22,771 nucleotides of DNA, from positions 1 to 22,771 of the forward strand of contig DATMQA010000016.1 of assembly GCA_035566895.1 (NCBI GenBank). The letters are read 5' to 3'. A program made the position numbers and the translations under genes. This document shows, piece after piece, positions 1 to 6,529 of the stretch (within the stretch, counting starts at the first letter, position 1; each line of letters opens with the position of its first letter). The notes under the pieces were generated by a model. It worked only from the letters and a program-made list of their open reading frames with translations. It made no database searches and was not told the origin of the DNA. This stretch comes from DATMQA01 sp035566895. GTDB taxonomy: Bacteria; Verrucomicrobiota; Verrucomicrobiia; Limisphaerales; UBA8199.

Positions 1-304
1 TATTCGTGTTGCTGTTCGTCTTAACGAAGTCGTAAAGCACTCCGTTTTTGACCTCATACCTGCCCTGGATTATATTGCGGTCTGACGCGCGGTTCGAGAC
101 GGCGACGGTAATGTGGCAGATGTAGGTTCCGTTGGAAGCGATCGTGATCGAGCTGGTGAAATGGCCCACGCTGTCGCCGAAATCCATCAGCCACCTCCCC
201 GGCAAGCTGCGATTCGCCTCCAAGTCCGCCGGCACAGGCGGGGGTCGCTGACCACAGCTCACCAGGAACAGGCCAGCGAGTGCAAAGGTGCGTGTGAACT
301 TCAT
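1..304 (-). CDS. Putative lipoprotein, C-terminus cut by window edge
   Basis: The leftward frame starts with an ATG at 304 and stays open for 101 codons to the edge of the window, so the stop codon is missing. The N-terminus MKFTRTFALAGLFLVSCGQ is a lipoprotein signal: two basic residues, a hydrophobic core and a lipobox LVSC with the cysteine at residue 17, so the mature protein should be lipid-anchored. The visible mature part (SLPGRWLMDF, SITIASNGTY, IQGRYEVKNG) alternates short beta-like segments and resembles small lipocalin-like single-domain proteins. It lies 50 bp downstream of the TIGR03067 gene on the same strand, so the two may be cotranscribed. No specific function can be assigned. 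Confidence 0.7.
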   Translation of the reverse strand, partial: MKFTRTFALAGLFLVSCGQRPPPVPADLEANRSLPGRWLMDFGDSVGHFTSSITIASNGTYICHITVAVSNRASDRNIIQGRYEVKNGVLYDFVKTNSNTN

Positions 305-354
305 GGCGGATAAACTATTTCAGGTTATGGAAGACGGCGAACCGTTGCAGGAGT

Positions 355-831
355 TCATTTCTCCTTCGATTTGCTATCCGCCTTGGCTCGCTTCCACACC
401 GTCGAGGTGCGCTGGTCGCCCGGCTTGCTCGTGAAGTCTGTCGGCCGCTCCGCCCCGGGCGCGCCGAAACAGGACTTCAACGTGTCGCCCTCCAATTCGT
501 AAATCCCCAAATGCTTCTTCCCTTTGGTCGGACCGTCGAGGACGTCGTAATCAATTGTCTTCGGCTGCTTCGAGGGGTCGATAGTAATCCTGGCTTTCAA
601 GACGAGCTGCCCTCCGACAGTCGCCGTTATCTCGTCACCTTTGCAGACCCGCTTGGAATTGGGAATCATTTCCGCCGGAATCGGATATCCGTCCGCCGTG
701 CCGGAAACCATTGACCATTCCCCTTGTAACCGGGCGAGGTCTTTCTTCGTGGCTTCATTATCTTCAGCCCAGGCGCTCGAAATCGCCGTGACTGCCAGCA
801 CGATCAATAAGGTAGTTCGTATTGTTTTCAT
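355..831 (-). CDS. Secreted TIGR03067 domain protein
   Basis: This 158-residue protein begins MKTIRTTLLIVLAVTAISSAWA, a clear signal peptide with likely cleavage after AWA, so it is exported. The mature part matches the TIGR03067 family, a small lipocalin-like domain common in Planctomycetes and Verrucomicrobia: DLARLQGEWSMVSG near residue 33, then the family hallmarks KTIDYDVLDGPTKGK, GIYELEGDTLKSCF, ERPTDFTSKPG and a closing VWKRAK. The frame is open 37 codons further upstream, but that part has no coding character and would bury the signal peptide, so the ATG at 831 is preferred. The substrate or ligand of this family is not known. The gene lies between a sigma-like regulator and a lipoprotein gene, all reading leftward. 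Confidence 0.87.
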   Translation of the reverse strand: MKTIRTTLLIVLAVTAISSAWAEDNEATKKDLARLQGEWSMVSGTADGYPIPAEMIPNSKRVCKGDEITATVGGQLVLKARITIDPSKQPKTIDYDVLDGPTKGKKHLGIYELEGDTLKSCFGAPGAERPTDFTSKPGDQRTSTVWKRAKADSKSKEK

Positions 832-931
832 GATTGGTGCGTGTTTATGAAAGCAGAGGTGCGAATTTTTGTCGAGAATGATTGAAAATGTGAGGGATTT
901 GGGGTGCCCTCGGCGGGGGACGCCGGGGCTT

Positions 932-980
932 TCACGCATCACGTTTCACGTTTCACGCATCACGCATCACGCATCACTGC
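932..980. repeat. Heptamer tandem array, TCACGCA type
   Basis: Seven consecutive 7-bp units follow the pattern TCACGNN, with NN being CA or TT and a degenerate last unit TCACTGC. The array fills the spacer between the sigma-like gene and the TIGR03067 gene. The same heptamer returns, inside a coding sequence, at 22364-22391. Just to the left (907-930) lies a GC-rich bulged hairpin (GCCC-T-CGGCG with CGCCGGGGC) that could act as a terminator for the leftward sigma-like gene, although no T-run follows it. Confidence 0.85.
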
Positions 981-990
981 GCCGCCCCCC

Positions 991-1011
991 ATCATCCATC
1001 ATCCATCATCC
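991..1011. repeat. Heptamer tandem array, ATCATCC type
   Basis: Three perfect ATCATCC units cover 991-1011. The array overlaps the 3' end of the leftward sigma-like gene and supplies its last codons (GVDDG and stop). It starts 10 bp after the TCACGCA array, so two unrelated heptamer arrays are adjacent. Confidence 0.8.
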
Positions 1012-1835
1012 ACCCCCACCCCGCCCCTCCCCCCGCACAGCCTTCGCAACATCTCCCCCATATCCCCGCTCGCCTGTTCCCGGAATTCCCTCACCCTCCG
1101 GTTCAAACGCCTCCTTAAGCCTGCCACCCGCGCTGGACTCAGTCCCAGCGCTTGCGCGATCTCATCCCGCTTCTCTGTCCCATCCCAAATACACCGAAAC
1201 ACCTTCCGCAGCCCTTTCTCCTGCCCCAAGGACGCCTCAAAATCCTCCTTGAACTGCTCCAGCAATGCCAAATCCTCCTTCTGCATCAAGGCCTCATCCG
1301 GCCTTGGGATTCGACCCGCCATCGCGGCAAACACGCTGACCACTCCCCCGCTCGCTCTTGCCGGCAGCACGTCCCACTCGCTTACCGTCACCTTGTTCTC
1401 CTTCAACCGTGACAGCCGCAGCACTTCTGCGCTTATCAGCCGCTCCAGCCTGTCGCGCGGATGCTCTCCGTCGTGCCAAATCCGGGTCGGTTTCCTTGCC
1501 CTGACGCCGCCCCTGCCGTCACGACCGGGCAACACCACCTCGCCAGTCCAAGATTCCTCCAGACCTCCTTCGGACACCACCTCGTTCAGCGCCTCCGCCG
1601 CGATTCCTTCCGCATCTTTTCCATGCGGCAGCACCCGGCTGTTGGACCGGCGCCATCGTCGCCGCCGAATTTGGTCGCGCGCATACGCCACCCCATGCTC
1701 ATACAGCAGCTCGATTGCCGCTTTTTCCCATTCGTGCTGGCAATCCAAAATCCACCCGCGCAGGTCCACTCTGACCGCCCGTTTCGGCTCCAGCCTCTGG
1801 CTCGCTTCCGCGGCCAATACGTCTTTTCCGGCCAT
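999..1835 (-). CDS. Divergent sigma-70-like regulatory protein
   Basis: A 278-residue protein beginning MAGKDVLAAEAS. Residues about 40-95 (IELLYEHGVAYARDQIRRRR followed by LPHGKDAEGIAAEALNEVV) resemble sigma region 2, in the variant seen in small sigma-like proteins that carry an LPGGKDAEDIxQEA-type motif. Near the C-terminus, IWDGTEKRDEIAQALGLSPARVAGLRRRLNRR has the layout of a region 4 helix-turn-helix. The long insert between the two parts is atypical. The frame is open for 45 codons upstream of this ATG, but those codons lack family similarity. The last residues are encoded by an ATCATCC array. It probably binds RNA polymerase or DNA, but whether it is an active sigma factor cannot be told from sequence. 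Confidence 0.65.
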   Translation of the reverse strand: MAGKDVLAAEASQRLEPKRAVRVDLRGWILDCQHEWEKAAIELLYEHGVAYARDQIRRRRWRRSNSRVLPHGKDAEGIAAEALNEVVSEGGLEESWTGEVVLPGRDGRGGVRARKPTRIWHDGEHPRDRLERLISAEVLRLSRLKENKVTVSEWDVLPARASGGVVSVFAAMAGRIPRPDEALMQKEDLALLEQFKEDFEASLGQEKGLRKVFRCIWDGTEKRDEIAQALGLSPARVAGLRRRLNRRVREFREQASGDMGEMLRRLCGGRGGVGVDDG

Positions 1836-2210
1836 AACAAAGGTTCCCTTTCTGAATCTCACAAAAAAGACAGCATAATCCACGCCGTCCGACGCCGCGT
1901 AAGGTCCTCTGCCTGCCTGCAAACCAACAGGTCTCCTTATCCTCAGGATTCGCCCGAGTGAAATTTTCAAAAAAAGCGCTCAATCGCGAAGATCTCGATG
2001 CCTTAATATATAGAGGCACGATGCTTTTTTGCTGCAGGTCGCCCCCGAAACAACCATCAACCCAGGAACAAAAGCGGCCACGCCGCCAGCCGGCACCGCC
2101 ACTATCGAGAAATCATGGAAAAAACCGCCTTATTCCCTTTTCCCGCCGATTCCCGGCAGGACCTCCCTCCGGCGGCAGAGAGGACCAGCAGCAGCGTCCC
2201 GCAGCTAACG

Positions 2211-2240
2211 GCGGGTAACAGCGGGTATTCGCGGATAAGT
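2211..2240. repeat. 10-bp-period array, GCGGGTA type
   Basis: Three 10-bp units: GCGGGTAACA, GCGGGTATTC, GCGGATAAGT. The period equals about one DNA helical turn, so each unit presents the same face. Confidence 0.6.
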
Positions 2241-2300
2241 TCGCTCATCCATGGGTGGCTCGGCCCCGGACAGCTCACGATTATCCGATGGCCCCGACTA

Positions 2301-2338
2301 TTCCCGACCAATCCTCACCAATCCTGACCAATCCCGAG
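2301..2338. repeat. 10-bp-period array, CCTGACCAAT type
   Basis: Four units of 10 bp, based on TCCTGACCAA (variants TCCCGACCAA, TCCTCACCAA, and a diverged last unit TCCCGAGCT). It lies about 60 bp after the GCGGGTA array and about 100 bp before the gp27-like gene. Confidence 0.65.
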
Positions 2339-2390
2339 CTCGAAACATTTTTTCTGCTCGAGACCCGCTTTCGCAAAAATGAAAATCAAC

Positions 2391-2430
2391 CATCCACCAT
2401 TCCATCAATCCACTAATCCATTAATCCATC
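2391..2430. repeat. 8-bp-period array, AATCCATC type
   Basis: Consecutive units ATTCCATC, AATCCACT, AATCCATT and AATCCATC, preceded by CATCCACC, end 5 bp before the ATG of the gp27-like gene. An in-frame upstream ATG at 2379 would translate this array, and that is the reason to reject it as the start. Confidence 0.7.
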
Positions 2431-2435
2431 ACCCC

Positions 2436-2858
2436 ATGAACCCTCCCTTCCGCTCCCTCGTCCATCGCCGCCGCGCCGGCAAAATTGCCCACCTGCGTCA
2501 GCCCATCCGCGATCAAATCAACCTCATGCTCCAGGACAATGTCCCGTATGCCGATATCATCGCCAAACTGGGTGACGCCGGCAAAGGCCTCAACAAAGAT
2601 AATCTCTCTCGCTGGCGAAAAGCCGACTACCAGGACTGGCTCGCCGAACAGAACTGGCGCCAGGCCAACGCCGGCCGGCCCGAACCGCCGCCCGAAGTCA
2701 AACACATCTGTCTTCTCCTCAATGAACTCGACCAAAAGAAACTCGAGGCGATGCTCGCGCGCCGCCCCGCCAAACTACTCTGGTTCCTGAACCTCGCCGC
2801 CCGGCTGCCCCGCGTCGCTGCCCCGAAGCGGCCCGACGTCCAAAACGAGACTAAATGA
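2436..2858 (+). CDS. Phage Mu gp27-like (DUF3486-like) DNA-binding protein
   Basis: This 140-residue protein begins MNPPFRSLVHRRRAGKIAHL. The segment GKIAHLRQPIRDQINLMLQD, followed by VPYADIIAKLGD, GLNKDNLSRWRKADYQDWL, has the order seen in DUF3486/Mu gp27-type proteins: a K-I-x-x-L-P-like start, a predicted helix-turn-helix, and an S-R-W/Y recognition segment. Basic N-terminal residues fit DNA binding. No phage structural or packaging gene is nearby, so this is either a domesticated copy or a stand-alone regulator of the kind seen as orphans in Verrucomicrobia. The ATG at 2436 excludes the repeat-encoded extension. There is no clear Shine-Dalgarno sequence because the upstream DNA is an 8-bp array. 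The family match is from memory and moderate. Confidence 0.6.
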   Translation: MNPPFRSLVHRRRAGKIAHLRQPIRDQINLMLQDNVPYADIIAKLGDAGKGLNKDNLSRWRKADYQDWLAEQNWRQANAGRPEPPPEVKHICLLLNELDQKKLEAMLARRPAKLLWFLNLAARLPRVAAPKRPDVQNETK

Positions 2859-3011
2859 GGGGTCTCTTTGGCTCACGCTTCGAGGATACGATAGGTCTTC
2901 CTATGTCCCGTGGTGCTACTGACCAAATGCGCCCGCTTCCATTTGATTCGTAAGAATTTTGTCGGAAATTGCCTGGGGCGGGGATTTAATGGTAAAGGTA
3001 AAGAACGGGTT

Positions 3012-4319
3012 ATGGATGACCGGGAGCTGTTGCAGGAGTATGCCGGTTGGCAATCGGAAGCCGCCTTTCGCAAGCTGGTGGAGCGGCATCTGCCCCTGGT
3101 GTATTCGGCGGCGTTGCGGCAGGTCGGCGATGCGGGGCTGGCCGAGGACGTGACGCAGGTGGTGTTTATCATCCTGGCCCGGAAGGCGTCGCGGCTGCCG
3201 GAAAAAACACTGCTGGCCGGCTGGCTTTATCGAACGACGCGTCATACGGCTGCCAAGGCGCTGCGCAACGAGCACCGCCGCCGCCGGCGCGAACAGGAGG
3301 CTCTGCTCATGCAAATCGCCGAACCGAATACGGGTTGGGAACAAATGGCGCCATTCCTGGATGAAGCGATGGCGCAGCTCGGGGAGGCGGACCGCGGGGC
3401 GGTGCTGCTGCGCTATTTCCAAAACAAAAGCATGCGCGAGGTGGGACTGGCGCTGGGCTTGAGCGAAGACACGGCGCAGAAGCGGGTGTCGCGCGCGGTG
3501 GGCAAGCTCCGCCGCCTGCTGTTGAAACGGGGCGTGGCTCTCTCCGCGGTGGCGGTCACGGGTTTGCTGGCGACGCACGCGGCGCAGTTGGCGCCGGAAG
3601 GGCTCGGCGCCTCGGTGGCGGCCGCGGCGTTGAGCAAAGCCGCGATGTCCACCCCGGTTTATGCGCTGCTGCACGAGGCGCTCCGGCAATCGATTTGGCC
3701 GAAGGTCGCCGGTACCGCGGCACTCGCGTTCTCGCTGGCAGCGGCGAGCGGGGCGGCGGTGCATTTCTGGCCACGGCCCGCGCCAAAGGCCCCGTCGTAC
3801 ACGTTCGCGTCGAAAATCGTCCGGCACACGCCTGCGGCGCCACGCCTGGAAGAGCAGGTGGTCGCGCTCCCGGCGCCGGCAAAGGTAGAAGAGAGCCCGA
3901 CCGTAGCAGCGCCGCCGCCTGTGGTTGCTCCGGCATTGCCGCCACGCCGCGTCGTCGCGTTGCCGCCCCGGCCGGCCCCGCCGCGTTTGGGAGGTGGGCT
4001 GACGAACGCTGCGCCTCCGGCGCCCGCGCTGGTGGCGAATGATTCCGGAGCCGGACAGCCGCCGGGCACGGGAGATGGAGCGTCAGGGCAGGGGCCGTTC
4101 GCGGCCAACCCGAACGGAGCGGCATTCCCGGGCCAGAGGATGTATCCCGCTGGTTACGGGGTTGGCCAAAACAGCCAGGGTGGGGCCGGTGCCGGGCAGT
4201 CGGGCTACACCAATCGCCCCGTTTGGGTTCCGGCCCAAACGTGGGTGCCCGTTCAAAGAGTCGGGGCTCCGATGCGGAGCCCCACCATGGTGAGAAGCGC
4301 GACAACGCATAAGCCATAA
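3012..4319 (+). CDS. ECF sigma factor with transmembrane and Ala/Pro-rich tail
   Basis: A 435-residue protein. Residues 20-70 form sigma region 2 (LVERHLPLVYSAALRQVGD, LAEDVTQVVFIILARKA), followed by WLYRTTRHTAAKALRNEHRR. Residues about 118-170 form region 4 (LGEADRGAVLLRYFQNKSMR, LGLSEDTAQKRVSRAVGKLR), so the catalytic-core-binding and -35-binding parts are complete. An Ala-rich stretch at 173-215 and a predicted membrane helix at about 231-252 follow, then about 180 residues rich in Pro, Ala, Gly and Asn. Such a tail suggests a sigma factor held at the membrane or controlled by its own C-terminus. No separate anti-sigma gene is next to it. The ATG at 3012 starts the conserved sigma sequence; the frame is open upstream to 2910 without similarity. 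The 5' spacer 2859-3011 holds only a weak ATAGG/CCTAT hairpin. Confidence 0.88.
   Translation: MDDRELLQEYAGWQSEAAFRKLVERHLPLVYSAALRQVGDAGLAEDVTQVVFIILARKASRLPEKTLLAGWLYRTTRHTAAKALRNEHRRRRREQEALLMQIAEPNTGWEQMAPFLDEAMAQLGEADRGAVLLRYFQNKSMREVGLALGLSEDTAQKRVSRAVGKLRRLLLKRGVALSAVAVTGLLATHAAQLAPEGLGASVAAAALSKAAMSTPVYALLHEALRQSIWPKVAGTAALAFSLAAASGAAVHFWPRPAPKAPSYTFASKIVRHTPAAPRLEEQVVALPAPAKVEESPTVAAPPPVVAPALPPRRVVALPPRPAPPRLGGGLTNAAPPAPALVANDSGAGQPPGTGDGASGQGPFAANPNGAAFPGQRMYPAGYGVGQNSQGGAGAGQSGYTNRPVWVPAQTWVPVQRVGAPMRSPTMVRSATTHKP
4263..4283 (+). repeat. Perfect hairpin inside the sigma factor 3' end
   Basis: GGGGCTCCG and CGGAGCCCC form a perfect 9-bp stem with the 3-nt loop ATG. It encodes residues about 418-424 of the sigma factor, 36 bp before the stop codon. 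It has the strength of a terminator stem but no following T-run, and may be one more dispersed palindrome. Confidence 0.7.
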
Positions 4320-4330
4320 CTACCCAGAAG

Positions 4331-4477
4331 GAGCAGGAGGAAACAGAGATAACTGAGCTTGCCACCCAACAGAATGCGGTACCAAGGTGCGTATGATGCA
4401 TTACGATCCAGTGAGCCTTGCGAGCTTGAAAACAAAGTTCGGCTTCACCCCTCTGTTCTCTCCGTTTCCTCCTGTTC
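4331..4477. repeat. Inverted repeat AGGAGGAAAC flanking pseudopilin start
   Basis: The arm at 4331-4353 matches the reverse complement of 4455-4477 at 20 of 23 positions; the shared core is CAGGAGGAAAC. The left arm lies between the sigma and pseudopilin genes. The right arm lies inside the pseudopilin reading frame and encodes FSPFPPVQ of the leader. Confidence 0.75.
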
Positions 4478-5235
4478 AACAGCATCGGTATTCAAAGGGG
4501 ATGACGCTGGTTGAGCTGCTGGTGGTGGTGGCAGTAATCGGCGTGCTGGCTGCCATGATGCTGCCGGCGCTCACTCGGGTGGGGCGCCAGAGCAAGGTGC
4601 AGCGCGCACGGCTGGAGGAGGCGCAACTCGTGTCCGGCATTAGCGAGTATCAGTCGTTGTATGGCCGGTTTCCGGTCTCGGATGAGGCGATCAAGGCGGC
4701 GGGTGCGTTGGACGAGGATGTAACCTTTGGCGGCGTGATCGAGGAAACGGGCACTTGGGTGGCGGGACCGAGTCTTTACCTGACGAACAACGCCGAGGTG
4801 ATGGCGGTGCTGCTGGATTTGGAGAGTTACGGTGACGGCGCGCCAACCATCAACCGGAGCCATCTCAAGAACCCGCGGGGAGACAAATTCCTCAATCCAA
4901 ATATGCCCGGCGGCACCAACGCGGCGCCCGGGGTTGGGGTGGATGGGATTTACCGCGACCCGTGGGGCAGCCCTTATGCGGTGACGCTGGATCTCAACGG
5001 GGACGGGCGCGCGCGGGATTTTTTCTATCGGGAGCCGGCGGTTTCGGAGGACCCGCAAGCGCCAGGGCGCGGGCTCAACGGGTTGTTCCGGAGTGTCGAT
5101 GGCCGGGGGAACGTCTGTTTTGAAGCAACAGTGCCGGTGATGGTGTGGTCGGCCGGACCCGACCGGCGTTTGGATACCAAGGAAAAGGCCAACCGCGAGC
5201 CAAACCGGGACAATATTTTGAGCTGGCAGAAGTGA
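4393..5235 (+). CDS. GspG-like type II secretion / type IV pilin-like pseudopilin
   Basis: A 280-residue protein with the prepilin motif SKG-MTLVELLVVVAVIGVLAA: the peptidase would cut after Gly36, and Glu5 of the mature protein is present. Met replaces the usual Phe at +1. The C-terminal part has the GspG-type pattern YRDPWGSPYAV, a calcium-site-like DLNGDGRARDF, VWSAGPDRRLD and a final NRDNILSWQ. It should be an inner-membrane pseudopilin of a secretion system, or a secreted pilin-like protein; no other gsp gene is in the window. The 36-residue leader is much longer than usual, and part of it is encoded by a repeat arm (4455-4477). Candidate starts are GTG 4387, ATG 4393 and ATG 4396; an AAGGT lies 4 nt before the second and 7 nt before the third. 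Confidence 0.83.
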   Translation: MMHYDPVSLASLKTKFGFTPLFSPFPPVQQHRYSKGMTLVELLVVVAVIGVLAAMMLPALTRVGRQSKVQRARLEEAQLVSGISEYQSLYGRFPVSDEAIKAAGALDEDVTFGGVIEETGTWVAGPSLYLTNNAEVMAVLLDLESYGDGAPTINRSHLKNPRGDKFLNPNMPGGTNAAPGVGVDGIYRDPWGSPYAVTLDLNGDGRARDFFYREPAVSEDPQAPGRGLNGLFRSVDGRGNVCFEATVPVMVWSAGPDRRLDTKEKANREPNRDNILSWQK

Positions 5236-5269
5236 GGATTGTAGGAGGCGAGGGGCATTGTAGGCGGGA

Positions 5270-5371
5270 CATTGTAGGAGACGACGTCAGGAGTCTCTGA
5301 TCAATCCTTTGCGTAACGACCAAAAACGCCTTCCTTTTGATCAGAGACTCCTGACGTCGTCTCCTACAATG
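5270..5371. repeat. Perfect 35-bp inverted repeat with 32-nt loop
   Basis: The arm at 5270-5304 is the exact reverse complement of 5337-5371, including the core GAGACGACGTCAGGAGTCTC. Two additional partial copies of the arm start (ATTGTAGG) lie just to the left, at 5238 and 5257, giving three spaced copies. It is 35 bp downstream of the pseudopilin stop and 130 bp before the VOC gene. It could end transcription of the pseudopilin, but it lacks a T-tract, and its size and perfection point to a dispersed element. Confidence 0.95.
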
Positions 5372-5502
5372 CCTACGTCGTCTTATGCTACACTGCTTGC
5401 TTTTTCCACAGAGCGAGGTGATAATCCGGTCATCGTCCGATTGCCGCCCTGGCCGGCGGCTGCTTTGGGCGTACACGTAAATTGAGGCAATAAATCTAAT
5501 CT

Positions 5503-5976
5503 ATGGCAAGCAAAGTGAAACCTATCCCGGACGGGCATCACACGGTGACCCCGTATTTGATTCTCTCGAACGCCGCCAAGGGCATCGAGTTTTACAAGAG
5601 CGCATTCGGCGCGACCGAGTTGATGCGCATCAGCATGCCCGGCGGCAAGGTCGGGCACGCGGAGCTGCAGCTTGGCGATTCGCGCATCATGCTGGCGGAT
5701 GAATATCCGGAGATTGGCGCGCGCAGCCCGCAGACCATCGGCGGAACGCCGGTCACGCTGGCGGTGTATGTCGAGGACGTGGATGCGGTCGCCAAGCGGG
5801 CGCTCGCCGCGGGGGCTAAAGTGCTCAAGCCGGTCAAGGACCAGTTCTACGGGGATCGTTCGGGCACGTTCACGGACCCGTTCGGACATCAGTGGACCAT
5901 CGCGACACATAAAGAGGATGTGCCGCCGCAGGAGATCGAACGGCGCGCCGCGGCGATGTTCGCGGGGAAGGGGTGA
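5503..5976 (+). CDS. VOC family (glyoxalase / PhnB-like) protein
   Basis: This 157-residue protein has the two beta-alpha-beta-beta-beta modules of the vicinal oxygen chelate fold. Module 1 includes HTVTPYLILSNAAKGIEFYK and ELMRISMPGGKVGHAELQLG; module 2 includes TLAVYVEDVDAVAKRALAAG, FYGDRSGTFTDPFGHQWTIA and a helical C-terminus. The motifs FYKSAFGATEL, GHAELQLGDSRIMLADE and TDPFGHQW are typical of the PhnB-like/YkcA-type subgroup. Such proteins are cytosolic and often bind metal, but the substrate is usually unknown; it should not be taken as a phosphonate enzyme. It appears monocistronic, isolated by large palindromes on both sides. Confidence 0.9.
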   Translation: MASKVKPIPDGHHTVTPYLILSNAAKGIEFYKSAFGATELMRISMPGGKVGHAELQLGDSRIMLADEYPEIGARSPQTIGGTPVTLAVYVEDVDAVAKRALAAGAKVLKPVKDQFYGDRSGTFTDPFGHQWTIATHKEDVPPQEIERRAAAMFAGKG

Positions 5977-6004
5977 GCGAGCTGAAGTAATCGGTCAGCG
6001 AGGG

Positions 6005-6435
6005 CGGCCGGAGCGCGGACTTTCCTGTCCGCAGCAACTCCCGAACGCCAGCGCCGCAAATCGCTCGGAAAAAGCCAATTTAACCGCCGAGACGCGATAG
6101 ACGCAGAGGTTTCGCGCAGGGTGTTTTCTCTGCGTTGCAATATTCCAACATGCTCGCAAGCTGCGAAGAATTTGCGGAGGCATCGGAGCGCGGCCTTTAG
6201 GCTGCAGAGCGGGTAATGTGGCGACGCGATCCGGTTGTTCCTGTTGCTTAGTCACGTTCTGCAGCCTAAAGGCCGCGCTCCGATATCAGTGTGCTCGTCC
6301 TCTCTCCTCGGTTGCGGCTTTCCGCTCTGCGTCCATCGCGTCTCGGCGCTTAAATTGGCTCTTTCCACGCTATTTGAAGCAAAGTGCGGTCGCATCCGGA
6401 AGTTGCTGCGGACAGGAAAGTCCGCGCTCCGGCCG
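6005..6435. repeat. 431-bp nested palindromic element
   Basis: Three pairs of inverted arms are nested. The outer pair 6005-6039 and 6401-6435 is perfect over 35 bp and contains its own hairpin GCGGAC/GTCCGC. The middle pair 6069-6108 and 6325-6364 matches at about 37 of 40 positions (core CGCCGAGACGCGAT). The inner pair 6182-6208 and 6258-6284 is perfect over 27 bp (core GCGGCCTTTAGGCTGC). About 70 nt and 40-70 nt of unpaired sequence separate the arms. It fills most of the 553-bp gap between the VOC and DUF4861 genes. Open frames across it, on both strands, share peptides with each other only because the DNA is palindromic, so they are not genes. Confidence 0.93.
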
Positions 6436-6529
6436 AGTCGAACCGTTTTCTCCTTGTTGAACCGGTAGGCTGTGGGCATGTTGGGGCCCGCAGAATCCGT
6501 GACTCAAAACCACGCACCGACCGCCATTT

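Larger units (their letters stand above)
1836..2435. other. Gene-free spacer between divergent regulators
   Basis: No convincing gene is present; short open frames here lack domain similarity and ribosome binding sites. The stretch near 2000-2012 is AT-rich (TTAATATATAG) inside the short inverted repeat GCCT/AGGC and could hold a promoter for either neighbour. It contains two arrays with a 10-bp period, at 2211-2240 and 2301-2338, and an 8-bp-period array at 2391-2430 directly before the next gene. Confidence 0.6.

Noticed and set aside
932..980. CRISPR array
   Set aside because: Units are 7 bp and directly adjacent, with no unique spacers and no cas genes.
904..1878. 324-residue rightward open frame opposite the sigma-like gene
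   Set aside because: Ser/Pro/Arg-rich, starts inside the heptamer array (THHVSRFTHHASRIT) and has no domain; the leftward frame has sigma-like motifs.
2436..2858. Part of an integrated Mu-like prophage
   Set aside because: No transposase, terminase, portal or tail gene is near; only the gp27-like domain is seen.
3556..4485. 309-residue leftward open frame opposite the sigma factor tail
   Set aside because: Ala/Pro/Arg-rich antisense frame produced by high GC content; no ribosome binding site or domain.
5995..6468. Overlapping open frames of 75-86 residues on both strands
   Set aside because: They share peptides such as SCCGQESPRSGR because they translate the two arms of the nested palindrome; not genes.
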